This document shows positions 17,143 to 26,183 of a stretch of 64,000 nt of DNA, in pieces. The DNA lies in the NCBI GenBank assembly GCA_021773015.1, contig JAJFKW010000001.1:1178001-1242000 (forward strand). Direction: 5' to 3'. Source of the DNA: Woeseia sp. Its GTDB lineage: Bacteria; Pseudomonadota; Gammaproteobacteria; Steroidobacterales; Woeseiaceae. Each line of letters begins with the position of its first letter. Positions within the stretch are counted from its first letter, which is position 1. The notes under the pieces were generated by a model that saw only the letters and a list, made by a program, of their open reading frames with translations, was not told the DNA's origin and did no database searches. Position numbers and translations under genes: made by a program.

Positions 17143-18108
17143 ATGGCCACGATACGTGCAATGGCGAGCGTTTTTTTGTTCTGCGCAGTCTGTGCAATTA
17201 CGAATGCGTCGGAAACTGTACCCCAGTGGGTCGCGCTGCGACTAGCTGGAGATTTTGCTGCCGCTGAAGAATTAGTCACTAAAAAACTGCAAGATCCTGC
17301 GGTGTCCACTGCCGACAGCATTATATTTTATTTGGAGTTAGCCAAGACTTACGATCGTATCGGCTTGCATAATAATACTCGCCCTGTTGAGCGTGCACTG
17401 GCCCAAATAAAACGTGCAGAAAAATTGAGCAAAAAAGAAGGGCCTCGGCTGCGCGGATTGGTTTACGCCGAATATGCTAGTTACCATTACCGTGCTGGAT
17501 TCGCATTGCGAGATTTTTCGGTGGCGCGGGACTATGCCGAGAAAGCGATTAAATTGTTAGTCGCCGCTGGCGAAATCAGGGCCCAAAGCGATGCCGTGCA
17601 TCGCCTCGGTTTGGTTAATCTGCAAGAACGTAATCTTATTCGTGCAAGAACTCTGTTTGATGAGTCGTTACAGCTCGATGAACGGGCCGGCCAGAGAGAT
17701 TGGATGTTGGGTGAATACTACCGGCACGTAGGTTTCGTCGAGGATTTGTCTGGAAATCTTGAAGTCGCGATCGACCACTATAGAAAATCGCTATACTTTC
17801 GTCAGAAAGTTGGCGCGAACGACGCCGCGCTATTTGCCGAAATCACGCTCGGCAGTGCTTACGGTGAATCGGGAAACGCAGACCTGGCTCAAAGACATTT
17901 GAACAATGCACTCAAAATTGCTCAAAAGATTAATTCGCCCGTCGGTACGGCCAGATCCGCGATAGCTTTGGGAAACACCTACGCGGCTATCGGAGACATC
18001 AGGAACGCGCAAAAGCACTTCGCAATTTGCATCAAGTCTGCCGAATCGGTGAACTATGAGTCACTGCAGAAACGAGCTCGTGACGCACTTGCCAAACTCA
18101 CACATTAG
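17143..18108 (+). CDS. exported tetratricopeptide-repeat protein
   Basis: The 321-residue product starts with a Sec signal (MATIRAMASVFLFCAVCAIT, probable cleavage near NAS). It continues with helical repeats of TPR character, for example AIDHYRKSLYFRQKVGAND, NADLAQRHLNNALKIAQKI and IGDIRNAQKHFAICIKSAES in the C-terminal half. A second ATG at residue 7 (17161) could also serve. No catalytic domain is visible; the protein probably acts as a periplasmic scaffold or adaptor. The gene converges with the TRAP permease gene, 11 bases apart. Function unknown. Confidence 0.75.
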   Translation: MATIRAMASVFLFCAVCAITNASETVPQWVALRLAGDFAAAEELVTKKLQDPAVSTADSIIFYLELAKTYDRIGLHNNTRPVERALAQIKRAEKLSKKEGPRLRGLVYAEYASYHYRAGFALRDFSVARDYAEKAIKLLVAAGEIRAQSDAVHRLGLVNLQERNLIRARTLFDESLQLDERAGQRDWMLGEYYRHVGFVEDLSGNLEVAIDHYRKSLYFRQKVGANDAALFAEITLGSAYGESGNADLAQRHLNNALKIAQKINSPVGTARSAIALGNTYAAIGDIRNAQKHFAICIKSAESVNYESLQKRARDALAKLTH

Positions 18109-18119
18109 CGACATACGAA

Positions 18120-19439
18120 TTAGACCAAAACAAGACTCAGGCTTGGAAAAGCGATAAGTAAAATTAGCACCAGCAGCATGATGACCGCGAATGGAAAGGC
18201 ACCGGCGAAAATATCGTAGAGACTGATTCTGTCATCGTCCAAGGTGGACTTAATCACATAACAAGAAATGCCCAGCGGCGGCGTAAGCAGACCGATCTCG
18301 GCGCCAACGATCGTGATTATGCCGAACCAAATCAAATTAATATCGAATGGCGCCATGACTGGCAAGAACAGTGGCACCATAATCAAGATGATTGACGTCG
18401 TGTCTAAGATAGTACCGAGAATAATCAAGACAATAACGTAGATCGTTAATATTCCGTACAGACCAATATCGGCTTGACCAATCCATTCACCGAGTTCGTT
18501 TGGCAGTCCTGAAATACCCAGCATGCGGCTATACATCGTTGCCGCCACAATCAACATCAGGATAGATGCCACGATATGACCTGTCTCGGCGAGGACTTGC
18601 CAGAATACGCTTCGATCCAATTTTCGCTTGATTAGTGAAATTACTAGCGCACCTAGGGCGCCGACCGCACCCGCCTCAGTCGGCGTGAATACACCACCAT
18701 AAATGCCGCCCAACACCAGCAGGACCAAGGTCACAAGCGGCGCAGTTTTGCTGAGCAGCTCACGACCGGACATCTTTTCCACGACGACTGCTTGCCCTTT
18801 TTCCAGCGCTTTGCTGCCGATAAATTTTGGAAAGAATGTCGCCATTGCCACGATGCCGATAATGTAGGCCATCGCCAGCATAATTCCGGGAATAATGCCC
18901 GCTTTGAAGAGCGCCGCCACAGACTGTTCGGTGATTATTGCGTAGATGATCAGCATGACGCTGGGCGGAATCAGCATGCCTAAGACGGAACTACCTGCAA
19001 CAACGCCGACCGCGAATCGTGGGTTGTAACCGAAGCGCATCATTTCTGGCACGGCCACTCGTGAGAAAACCGATGCAGACGCGATGCTTACGCCAGTAAT
19101 TGCGGCAAATGCGGCATTCGCCACGACCGTCGCAACGCCCAGGCCCCCGCGAACACGACGCATCATTTGATTGGCAACTTCGTAAATATCGCGGCCCATT
19201 TGCGAATGACTTACTAACAAACCCATTAGTACAAAAAGTGGAATCACACCGAAAATATAGTCTTCAAGGCTATTTGACGCGGCGAGCGTCACGAGGTAGA
19301 CGGGCGCTTCCAAGCCGCCCCGTAAATACCAAACGCTGGCAAATGAAACCAATCCCAGCGCGACTGGCACGTACATCCCGGCATAGATCAACAGCAGAAT
19401 TGCGACGACCGATAGCAGGCCAACCTCAAACCCCGTCAC
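18120..19439 (-). CDS. TRAP transporter large permease subunit (DctM family)
   Basis: This is the main membrane subunit of a tripartite ATP-independent periplasmic transporter, which takes up organic acids using a sodium or proton gradient. About 12 hydrophobic segments span the protein; family motifs include FGVIPLFVLMGLLVSHSQMG, AAFAAITGVSIASASVFSRV, GSSVLGMLIPPSVMLIIYA and TPTEAGAVGALGAL. I chose GTG at 19439, which overlaps the DctQ stop (GTGA) and has GGAG upstream. This yields 439 residues, the normal length, and starts just before the first membrane segment; a longer reading from 19550 adds an implausible Cys-rich leader. Confidence 0.92.
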   Translation of the reverse strand: MTGFEVGLLSVVAILLLIYAGMYVPVALGLVSFASVWYLRGGLEAPVYLVTLAASNSLEDYIFGVIPLFVLMGLLVSHSQMGRDIYEVANQMMRRVRGGLGVATVVANAAFAAITGVSIASASVFSRVAVPEMMRFGYNPRFAVGVVAGSSVLGMLIPPSVMLIIYAIITEQSVAALFKAGIIPGIMLAMAYIIGIVAMATFFPKFIGSKALEKGQAVVVEKMSGRELLSKTAPLVTLVLLVLGGIYGGVFTPTEAGAVGALGALVISLIKRKLDRSVFWQVLAETGHIVASILMLIVAATMYSRMLGISGLPNELGEWIGQADIGLYGILTIYVIVLIILGTILDTTSIILIMVPLFLPVMAPFDINLIWFGIITIVGAEIGLLTPPLGISCYVIKSTLDDDRISLYDIFAGAFPFAVIMLLVLILLIAFPSLSLVLV

Positions 19440-19972
19440 GAAGTCGCTCCACTTTTGTTGAACAGCGCAACGACGTGCTTGTAGGTAAACGACAAGAAAA
19501 CCAAAACAACGGTCATCGCACCAATCACCAGTATCAAACGTACCGGCCAAACCGGCACGACGAAAATACCCTTGTTACCTGCGAAATAGCTGCGTTCCCA
19601 GGCGTCAACAAAGCGCGGTACGGAACCCATGATGATCGTAATAAAAAACACCGCGCCAGCCAGGTCGAAAAACGCCCCCATTGCCGATCCAAGTCGTGGA
19701 TGAGATTTTTGTATGCGGCAATACAAACCATCCGAACGCGTCAATCTGCCGGCTCGAATCGCATCTGGAAGTTGTAAAAAAACGATTGCGACGATGGAAA
19801 GCTCGACCAATTCAGTAACACCATCGATTGGTGCGTTAAACAAGAATCGCGAAAACACGTCGAGGTTAATCATTACCACAAGCGCAAAAATCAGCACCGT
19901 GCCCACATTGTTTAGTCCGCCAACAAAGCCGGAAAACGCACGCGCGAAAATGTTTGCTTGAACAGAACTCAC
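19436..19972 (-). CDS. TRAP transporter small permease subunit (DctQ family)
   Basis: This four-helix membrane subunit of the TRAP transporter bridges the binding protein and the large permease. The 178 residues show hydrophobic segments at about 20-38, 57-73, 97-117 and 142-160. The family pattern MINLDVFSRFLFNAPIDGVTELVELSIV is split around the second helix. The start is GTG at 19972, overlapping the stop of the binding-protein gene by GTGA, the same arrangement used for the next gene, so the three are translationally coupled. The substrate is set by the DctP partner and is unknown. Confidence 0.9.
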   Translation of the reverse strand: MSSVQANIFARAFSGFVGGLNNVGTVLIFALVVMINLDVFSRFLFNAPIDGVTELVELSIVAIVFLQLPDAIRAGRLTRSDGLYCRIQKSHPRLGSAMGAFFDLAGAVFFITIIMGSVPRFVDAWERSYFAGNKGIFVVPVWPVRLILVIGAMTVVLVFLSFTYKHVVALFNKSGATS

Positions 19973-21057
19973 TGCTCACGGTCCCAGTGGCGCACGACAT
20001 TCTGTTTGTTTTCGCGCATTACTTCCATGTAGTCATGCAAAATCGCGCGACCCGGCAGGCCCCTTGCCTCCATATCCTCCGCCCATTCAGCGGCAATATT
20101 CGGTAGACCGTTTGCCCACGCTAGGCGTTGCTCGGGCGTCAACGGAATAATCGTACCGCCGTGCTCTTGATATTCGATGCGACTGCGCGCAGCTCGCCTA
20201 TCGGCTTCTCGTGCAAGTTCATCACGATAGTCTGCCGCTGTCGCTCGTAAAACCGTACGCACTTCTTGCGGCAACCGATCCCAGGTCTTCGCGTTTACAT
20301 TGATGACTTTGCTGCTGACGGCACCTAGACGCACATCGACCATGTAAGGCGCGACTTCGTAGAGCCGATAAGCAATACTTCCCTCGACCCAACCGATAAT
20401 GCCGTCCACCAAACCCGTTGCCAAATTGTTATACCAGTCGCTGATGCCGCTATTGACCGGAGAGGCGTCGACACCTGTCAGGTAGCGCAAGTTCAAGCCT
20501 ACACCTGCAATTTTTCGGCCACGAAAATCAGCTAGCGATTTGACTTCGTAATTCGTGAGTACCTGATAGGTATCAATCGACCCTGCCGTCGTCAAATACA
20601 CCTGTTTATAGTCAGACCACTGTTCAGCAAGGACGGGATATCGGTCTACCAATTCCGACATGGTTCTCGCCACTAGACCAATATCGGCGCTGACCAGCGG
20701 GGTCACGTAGGGCAAGTTGTAGAAAGGAACTTTGTCGGGATGATACGGCGTAGTAACAATACCAATATCTGCGAGGTCATATTGCAACGCGTCCAGGACC
20801 CCGCGTGTCTTGGCAATGGTGCCGCCAAACGCTTTGTTCCACCTGATTTTGTAGTGACCAGTTTCTGCCAGCCGCCGATCAACTTCGGGAATAAAATAGT
20901 CAATAAAAACCAATGTCCACAGTGCGGTCGGTGCATACGCGTCGATCGCGGTAAGTGGAATGATTTGCGGCTCGTCCGCCACCGCCTGAGCGGCACCGAA
21001 TGGGGAATTGCCGACCATGAAGGCGGCAACCAAGACGAAGCGACGTAAACACAGCAT
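19969..21057 (-). CDS. TRAP transporter substrate-binding protein (DctP family)
   Basis: This is the periplasmic solute receptor of the TRAP system, first gene of the operon. The ATG at 21057 gives a Sec signal (MLCLRRFVLVAAFMVGNSPF, cleavage near AVA). The mature part has family features: TRGVLDALQYDLADIGIVTTPYHP, a YEVKSLADFRGRKIAG segment and a central AKTWDRLPQEVRTVLRATAADY helix near 260. A GTG at 21084 is in frame but disturbs the signal. A GntR-family regulator is transcribed divergently across a 287-base AT-rich gap and is the likely controller. Ligands of the family are mainly carboxylates; this one is not identifiable. Confidence 0.9.
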   Translation of the reverse strand: MLCLRRFVLVAAFMVGNSPFGAAQAVADEPQIIPLTAIDAYAPTALWTLVFIDYFIPEVDRRLAETGHYKIRWNKAFGGTIAKTRGVLDALQYDLADIGIVTTPYHPDKVPFYNLPYVTPLVSADIGLVARTMSELVDRYPVLAEQWSDYKQVYLTTAGSIDTYQVLTNYEVKSLADFRGRKIAGVGLNLRYLTGVDASPVNSGISDWYNNLATGLVDGIIGWVEGSIAYRLYEVAPYMVDVRLGAVSSKVINVNAKTWDRLPQEVRTVLRATAADYRDELAREADRRAARSRIEYQEHGGTIIPLTPEQRLAWANGLPNIAAEWAEDMEARGLPGRAILHDYMEVMRENKQNVVRHWDREQ

Positions 21058-21284
21058 TATCTGGACGAACCAAAAGGTCGACACACACAGGCGGCGCGCT
21101 GGACTAAATGGTTCAAATCCCCCCCTAATGGAGTATTTAAAATATTCGATAAAATCTACTATCGCGGCATATTAACGAAAATATCGGGGCAATTAAAGCG
21201 AATAATGATGCCCGTTTGCCGTCGAAGCAATCGCTAAGCTATTGATTTTCGATTTTTCGCCACACGCGCGGCGCTATACAATTT

Positions 21285-21298
21285 TTATCGATGAAAGT
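21285..21298. promoter_or_regulatory. palindromic candidate operator ahead of the GntR-family gene
   Basis: TTTTATCGATGAAA matches TTTnATCGATnAAA and lies 47 bases before the regulator start, in the divergent region shared with the TRAP operon (21058-21344). A TATACAAT element at 21275-21282 just upstream could be a -10 box, which would place the palindrome over the transcription start. The remaining divergent region is AT-rich without a recognisable gene. Confidence 0.45.
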
Positions 21299-21344
21299 AA
21301 TATGCTAAGCAATTAAATCGAAATTACCTCTGGAAACGCAAGAA

Positions 21345-22049
21345 ATGCCTAAGAACGTATCAATTTCTGAGTCATCGGCAGCTGGCGGCAGAATATCAAC
21401 TCAAGCGTCGTCCGTTTTTGATCGCTTGCAGCACGATATCCTGAGCGGTCAATTGAAGCCAGGCCGCAAGTTGCGCCTAAAAGATCTGATAGAAGAATAT
21501 GAAACTGGCAATAGTCCGCTGCGTGAGGCGCTCAATCGACTGTCGGCAAATGGCATGGTCGTGCGCGAGGAAAATCGTGGCTTTAGAGTGTCGCCGGCAC
21601 GCAACGAGGAATTGTTGGAATTAACACGAACCCGCTGCTGGCTGGAAGAAATCGCGCTGCGTCGTTCAATAGCCAGCGGTGATAGCGCCTGGGAAGAGCG
21701 AATTGTGCTGGCATTTCACTGGCTGTCCAAGGCGGCCAACGAAAACAATGCGGCGGCGAGCCGCACTTCAGCAGAGTGGGAGGACCACCATCGTGGTTTT
21801 CATCAAGCGCTTATTTCAGCATGCGATTCGAGCATTTTGATCGATTTTTGTGCACAGCTGCAAAAACGCACCGTGCGCTATCGCAACCTTGCTGAGGTCG
21901 TCGAATACCGCGATAGGCATGAGCTGGAAGAGCATAAGGAACTGCAACAGGCCGCGCTAAATCGCGATGCTGACCTGGCTGTGGACCTTTTGAGCAAACA
22001 CTATACGGTGACGTCAGAAATCTTGCTGTCGAGCGGGCGTTTCGACTAG
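21345..22049 (+). CDS. GntR-family transcriptional regulator, FadR/FCD subfamily
   Basis: This is a ligand-responsive DNA-binding protein of 234 residues. The winged helix-turn-helix spans about 22-88, with DILSGQLKPGRKLRLKDLIE and NSPLREALNRLSANGMVV, the typical GntR recognition-helix stretch. The C-terminal all-helical FCD domain holds the metal or ligand His pattern in EDHHRGFHQALISACDS and ELEEHKELQQAAL. It is divergent from the TRAP transporter and 59 bases upstream of a beta-hydroxyacid dehydrogenase gene on its own strand, so it probably controls both in response to an organic acid. Confidence 0.9.
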   Translation: MPKNVSISESSAAGGRISTQASSVFDRLQHDILSGQLKPGRKLRLKDLIEEYETGNSPLREALNRLSANGMVVREENRGFRVSPARNEELLELTRTRCWLEEIALRRSIASGDSAWEERIVLAFHWLSKAANENNAAASRTSAEWEDHHRGFHQALISACDSSILIDFCAQLQKRTVRYRNLAEVVEYRDRHELEEHKELQQAALNRDADLAVDLLSKHYTVTSEILLSSGRFD

Positions 22050-22108
22050 TTAGTCATCGAAGATTCGCGTCGGCCATTCAAAGTCGGCCGCAAACAGGAC
22101 ACTAAACA

Positions 22109-22993
22109 ATGAAAGTTGGATTCATCGGACTCGGTCGCATGGGCCAGGGAATGGCAGCTCGCATTATCGATGCCGGTCACGACCTGCGTGTATTCGATCC
22201 ATTCCCAGGGCAGACAACTGCACTCGTTGAAACCGGCGCAATCGTGGCCGAATCGGCGGCGGCGGTTTGCAACGACCGGCAAGTCGTCATCTCGATGCTG
22301 CCGACTGACAAGGCATTGGCCGCGACTTTGCACGGCGAAAGTGGCTTGTTGAGTCAGATGCCGAAGAGCTGCATTCACATGGCAATGGGTACTCACGGCA
22401 TTGCCGCAATTAATGCTGCCCATTTAGCACACAACGAAGCGCATCAAGTATTTGTCGCTTGCCCGGTTCTTGGCAGACCCGACCTGGCGGCACAGGGGCT
22501 GTTAAAACTTGTGCCAGGCGGCCCCGACGACGCGGTAAACGCAGTAAGACCGTTGTTAGAAATACTTGGACAAAGAACATTTGAAGTTGGCAATAATCCA
22601 CAAGCAGCAGCAGCCGTAAAAGTCGCAAATAATTTTGCGCTTGGGTGCGCGATTGAAACCATGGGTGAAGCGCTGGCACTTGTAGAAAAGTTGGGTGTGG
22701 ACCCATCATTATTCTTGGACGTGATGACGCAAGGATTATTTTCTGCACCCGCATATGAAGTCTACGGAAAAATGATCGTTGATGAAGCGTGGGCCAGTAT
22801 CGGCGCGACCGCAACGATTGGTCTCAAAGACGCCGACCTCGCTTTAGAGGCGGCGAATGCTGCAGACATGCCGCTACCTAGCGCACACATTTGGCGAGAT
22901 CATTTGGCGAAATCGATTGAACGCGGTGAAGGTGCGCTGGATTGGGCGGTGATGGCCCGCGAGCAGGCACGTGCCAGCGGATTGGACAAGTAA
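22109..22993 (+). CDS. NAD(P)-dependent beta-hydroxyacid dehydrogenase (3-hydroxyisobutyrate dehydrogenase family)
   Basis: This 294-residue cytoplasmic enzyme begins with MKVGFIGLGRMGQGMAARI, the family Rossmann motif. It has the substrate loop replaced by HMAMGTHGIAA near 93 and the catalytic Lys in AAVKVANNFALG at about 170. The usual DAPVSGG segment reads VACPVLGRPDLA, so the substrate may differ from hydroxyisobutyrate. It follows the GntR-family gene and precedes an OsmC gene by 1 base, forming a three-gene plus-strand operon next to the TRAP transporter. It probably oxidises or reduces the transported acid. Confidence 0.88.
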   Translation: MKVGFIGLGRMGQGMAARIIDAGHDLRVFDPFPGQTTALVETGAIVAESAAAVCNDRQVVISMLPTDKALAATLHGESGLLSQMPKSCIHMAMGTHGIAAINAAHLAHNEAHQVFVACPVLGRPDLAAQGLLKLVPGGPDDAVNAVRPLLEILGQRTFEVGNNPQAAAAVKVANNFALGCAIETMGEALALVEKLGVDPSLFLDVMTQGLFSAPAYEVYGKMIVDEAWASIGATATIGLKDADLALEAANAADMPLPSAHIWRDHLAKSIERGEGALDWAVMAREQARASGLDK

Positions 22994-22994
22994 C

Positions 22995-23450
22995 ATGAAA
23001 GTTAAAACGCTAGTACGAGCAAAAGTTTCCGGCGAAGCCGAAAGTCACAGTCGCACAATACTCAAAGCCCGAGACCTTATCGACGTTTCCGACGAGCCTG
23101 CGGAACGCGGCGGCACCAATGAGGGTTTTGCGCCAACGGAGATGTTCCTCGCATCGTTAATTGCGTGCAGCAACGTGATCACACATAAAATCGCAAAGCA
23201 ACACGGCATAAAACTTGACGCACTGGCGGTTTCATTGGATGCAGGATTCAATCGGCTTGGGGTCACATTGCAGGAGGAAATTGAATTGCCCTTCCCAGAC
23301 ATCCAGCTGAATATCAGTGCAACGACTGACGCATCGAACAGCGAACTGGATCAGCTCAAGCGCGATCTTCCGAGATATTGTCCGGTATCGAAAATGATCG
23401 AAGCTGCAGGCACGGATATTACGACCGTTTGGGAAATACAGAGGCCCTGA
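22995..23450 (+). CDS. OsmC/Ohr-family protein
   Basis: The family reduces organic hydroperoxides with two conserved cysteines, although many members have unknown roles. Both cysteines are present: MFLASLIACSNVITHKIA at about residue 50, and LPRYCPVSKMIEAAG near 130. The ATG at 22995 overlaps the spacing after the previous stop by a single base, so the genes are coupled. The length of 151 residues is normal. Co-occurrence with a dehydrogenase and transporter is more suggestive of a catabolic accessory role than of a general stress operon. Confidence 0.87.
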   Translation: MKVKTLVRAKVSGEAESHSRTILKARDLIDVSDEPAERGGTNEGFAPTEMFLASLIACSNVITHKIAKQHGIKLDALAVSLDAGFNRLGVTLQEEIELPFPDIQLNISATTDASNSELDQLKRDLPRYCPVSKMIEAAGTDITTVWEIQRP

Positions 23451-23509
23451 CGTTAGCAGAGATTGTTTGCCACGCGCGACAAATGATCGAGACTTGCAAG
23501 AAGCTGCCG

Positions 23510-25030
23510 TTACACAAAAATCCCGGCGCGCCCGCTAGAAATTTCATAGCCAGCCAACTCATAGGTGGCAGAGTCAGCTTTCGTTGTATCGCGAATGCCA
23601 ATAAATTTCGCATTGAGACCCTCGTGATTGATCGTCAGCCTTGTATAGCCCCGAACATCACTCCTCGCCAAATGAATACTCGGATTCTCCGGCAACAAAG
23701 CGTCAATACTCGCCTGCGGTGGTCCCGGTGTGCTGACCGATGAGGTAACGAGTTCTGTTGCCAAAATTCCTGACTCCGGCCGACCCGCATCTGCATAAAT
23801 GTCATTGGCAAGAAATGCGTGAATATCTCCGCTTAGCACCACAGGATTGGAGACCTTTTCTACGCGAATGAAATCAAGCAAACGTTGACGAGCAGCGGGG
23901 TATCCCGTCCAACCGTCGTTCCAGAATCCTGTTTTCGGTCCCGGCTGCTGATCAATGTGTGTAAATACCGTCTGTTGGGCGAGCAGATTCCAGCGCGCAT
24001 TGTGTTCGCCGAGTCCTGACTGCAGCCACCTTTCCTGCTGTCCGCCTAGCATGGTGCGCTCCTGCAAGAACATTTCGGCACAGGGTGTTACCAAACGGCT
24101 GCCGCAAGCTTGTTTGCTGCGATATTGCCGACCGTCCAACACATGAAATTCAGCAATATCGCCGAATCTACAACGCGTATGCAGCAATTGGTGCGGCCCG
24201 CGCGGCTGCATCCGACGCGGCATGGGCATGTGCTCATAAAATGCTTTGTATGCGGCCGCTCGGCGCCGCAAGAAACTTGCCTGTTTGTCCGTTTCGATGG
24301 TATGAAAACCGGCGTAATTATTGTCGACTTCATGGTCGTCTGAAGTCACTATCCATGGACCGCTCGCATGTGCAGCCTGCAACTCGGGGTCGGACTTGTA
24401 TGTAGCATAGCGCATGCGATAGTCATCGAGCGAGTAGCATTCAGGCGCATCGATCTTGCGTAGGCGCCGAATACCACGCCCTTCATATATGTAGTCGCCG
24501 AGGTGCACGACGAGATCATGATTCTCGCGTGCAATCGCCGCGTATGCTGCATACCTGCCGCTCTCGAAGTGCTGACAATTCACAATCGCAACACTGAGTT
24601 TTTTCACCGCTGATGTAGGCGCGGTTCGAGTATGTGCAATTTCACTTTCGCTGCCACCACTCGTGAAGCGATACCAGTAATCTCTCCCGGGCTGCAAATC
24701 GCCGACTTCGATGTGTACTGAATGAGCCCATTCCGGCGAAGCGATTGTCTGCCCACGGTGGCGAATACGCTTCATTTGCTCGTCTTCGGCGATCTCCCAA
24801 TCGACCGGTATCGCAGTATTTCCCAAGCCGCCATCGGGCAATTGCGGCTGCGGCAGCAAACGCGTCCACAATACAACGGATGACTGTTCTGGATACCCGG
24901 AAGCGACACCGAGTGTAAACGGATTTCGATCAAAGCGATGATCGGCGGCAACTGAAAACGCTGGTCGAACTAACGAAACACCGGCAAGTCCCAAGCTACA
25001 ACGTATTATCTGTCGTCGTGAATATTTCAC
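23510..25030 (-). CDS. PhoD-like alkaline phosphatase/phosphodiesterase, Tat-exported
   Basis: PhoD enzymes hydrolyse phosphate mono- and diesters outside the cytoplasm, using calcium and iron. The start is a GTG at 25030, giving a Tat signal (MKYSRRQIIRCSLGLAGV). The N-terminal Ig-like domain begins with FTLGVASGYPEQSSVVLWTRL. The catalytic domain has VVHLGDYIYEG, TSDDHEVDNNYAG, EFHVLDGRQYRS and VVLSGDIHAFLAND, covering the metal ligands. The length of 506 residues is normal. It is convergent with the OsmC gene (59 bases apart) and not obviously linked to its neighbours. Phosphate-starvation control is likely for the family, but no Pho box was found by eye. Confidence 0.9.
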   Translation of the reverse strand: MKYSRRQIIRCSLGLAGVSLVRPAFSVAADHRFDRNPFTLGVASGYPEQSSVVLWTRLLPQPQLPDGGLGNTAIPVDWEIAEDEQMKRIRHRGQTIASPEWAHSVHIEVGDLQPGRDYWYRFTSGGSESEIAHTRTAPTSAVKKLSVAIVNCQHFESGRYAAYAAIARENHDLVVHLGDYIYEGRGIRRLRKIDAPECYSLDDYRMRYATYKSDPELQAAHASGPWIVTSDDHEVDNNYAGFHTIETDKQASFLRRRAAAYKAFYEHMPMPRRMQPRGPHQLLHTRCRFGDIAEFHVLDGRQYRSKQACGSRLVTPCAEMFLQERTMLGGQQERWLQSGLGEHNARWNLLAQQTVFTHIDQQPGPKTGFWNDGWTGYPAARQRLLDFIRVEKVSNPVVLSGDIHAFLANDIYADAGRPESGILATELVTSSVSTPGPPQASIDALLPENPSIHLARSDVRGYTRLTINHEGLNAKFIGIRDTTKADSATYELAGYEISSGRAGIFV

Positions 25031-25075
25031 GGCACGAATCTACGGTAACACAAACTAATAAATCGACTGGATGCA

Positions 25076-26179
25076 CTAGTGGCAGACATTATTGCTGAGT
25101 CCAATAGTAAATGCGCGGCTGCCATTCTGCGTTGCATCCACGAGTGTTATGGACTGCTTTTCCAGATCAACAACCGCAACTTTGGCTACGTCGCTAAATG
25201 CGACATAGGCATAACGACCATCTGCGGAGCCCAACGCGTTCAGCGGCAATCCAGCAAAAGTCCCTCGTTTGACGACTTTTTTAGACACATTGTCGACGAT
25301 ATGCCAGTGACGATTATGACGGCTCGAAAACAGATTCAGGCGATCGAATCGCCCGACGGTTACCAAATCTACACCTTCACCTAAATCTAGATCGGCATAT
25401 TTCGTGAATCCCTGTTGTTCTATTGTCACCAGGCGACCATTTTCACGATCCATCATGTATAAGAATACGCCTTCAGGCGTCGTATACGGACGCGCCGGAA
25501 TTCCATTGGTTTCAAAAGTATTGAAGATAACTTTTGAGTAGGCGTTCATGCTGTATATTTCCCCTGTCGACGCATTACTTACATAAACGTATCGTCCATC
25601 CAAACTTCGGCTAGGAGACGACAGCATCTGATTCGCTTCGTCAACGATCTGCATTTCGTAAGTCTCCGATGTATTGATGTCCAATAGTCCGAGCGTACCT
25701 GCCTTCACATTACTGTAGTAGATATCCACATCGTTTGGATCAAATAAGACATCCGCCGTCGCCGGGAAGTCTGGTAATAACAGCAAAATTTCTTTTGAAT
25801 ATGCATGTACGAGCGCAAAGCCACCGTCTACGTCGTCTGTAATCGCGATTTTCGAACCGGTTGTGTCGAGTACCATATGCCGCGGCACGACGGGCAAATC
25901 AATCGTTCGATTTTCGCTTTTTTTCTCCAAGTCATAGAACACCAGTTTCCTCTCGCCAATACTCGAATACGCCAATACCGGCGCGAATGGCGTGGCCACG
26001 ATGTGGTCGACCATAATGCTTGGCTCAATGCGATGAGTAACCGTCAGATCATCGAGTGAAATAATATCAATCGATTTAGCCAAGCGGTCTGCCGCGAACA
26101 TCAGCTTAGTTGGGTCGCTAACGTCGGCAGCCTGCGCGAATCCGCAAACCAATGACCAGATCGCTAGTGACCTCAGCAT
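25076..26179 (-). CDS. exported beta-propeller protein (YncE-like)
   Basis: The product of 367 residues has a Sec signal (MLRSLAIWSLVCGFAQAADV, cleavage after AQA). It continues with degenerate beta-propeller repeats such as DTTGSKIAITDDVDGGFALV, SLDGRYVYVSNASTGEIYSM and GSADGRYAYVAFSDVAKVAVV. There is no heme motif or obvious active site. It is last in a three-gene operon after a SCO1-like and a CcdA-like gene, with only 4 bases to the CcdA-like gene. A role in periplasmic metal or redox protein assembly is an inference from this context. Confidence 0.8.
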   Translation of the reverse strand: MLRSLAIWSLVCGFAQAADVSDPTKLMFAADRLAKSIDIISLDDLTVTHRIEPSIMVDHIVATPFAPVLAYSSIGERKLVFYDLEKKSENRTIDLPVVPRHMVLDTTGSKIAITDDVDGGFALVHAYSKEILLLLPDFPATADVLFDPNDVDIYYSNVKAGTLGLLDINTSETYEMQIVDEANQMLSSPSRSLDGRYVYVSNASTGEIYSMNAYSKVIFNTFETNGIPARPYTTPEGVFLYMMDRENGRLVTIEQQGFTKYADLDLGEGVDLVTVGRFDRLNLFSSRHNRHWHIVDNVSKKVVKRGTFAGLPLNALGSADGRYAYVAFSDVAKVAVVDLEKQSITLVDATQNGSRAFTIGLSNNVCH

Positions 26180-26183
26180 AGAA

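Noticed and set aside
19100-19777. A 225-codon plus-strand reading frame over the TRAP permease genes
   Set aside because: It is Arg/Ser/Pro-rich and antisense to both DctM and DctQ, which fit their families well.
22410-22814. A 134-codon antisense frame inside the second beta-hydroxyacid dehydrogenase gene
   Set aside because: The plus-strand gene has intact family motifs; the antisense frame has none.
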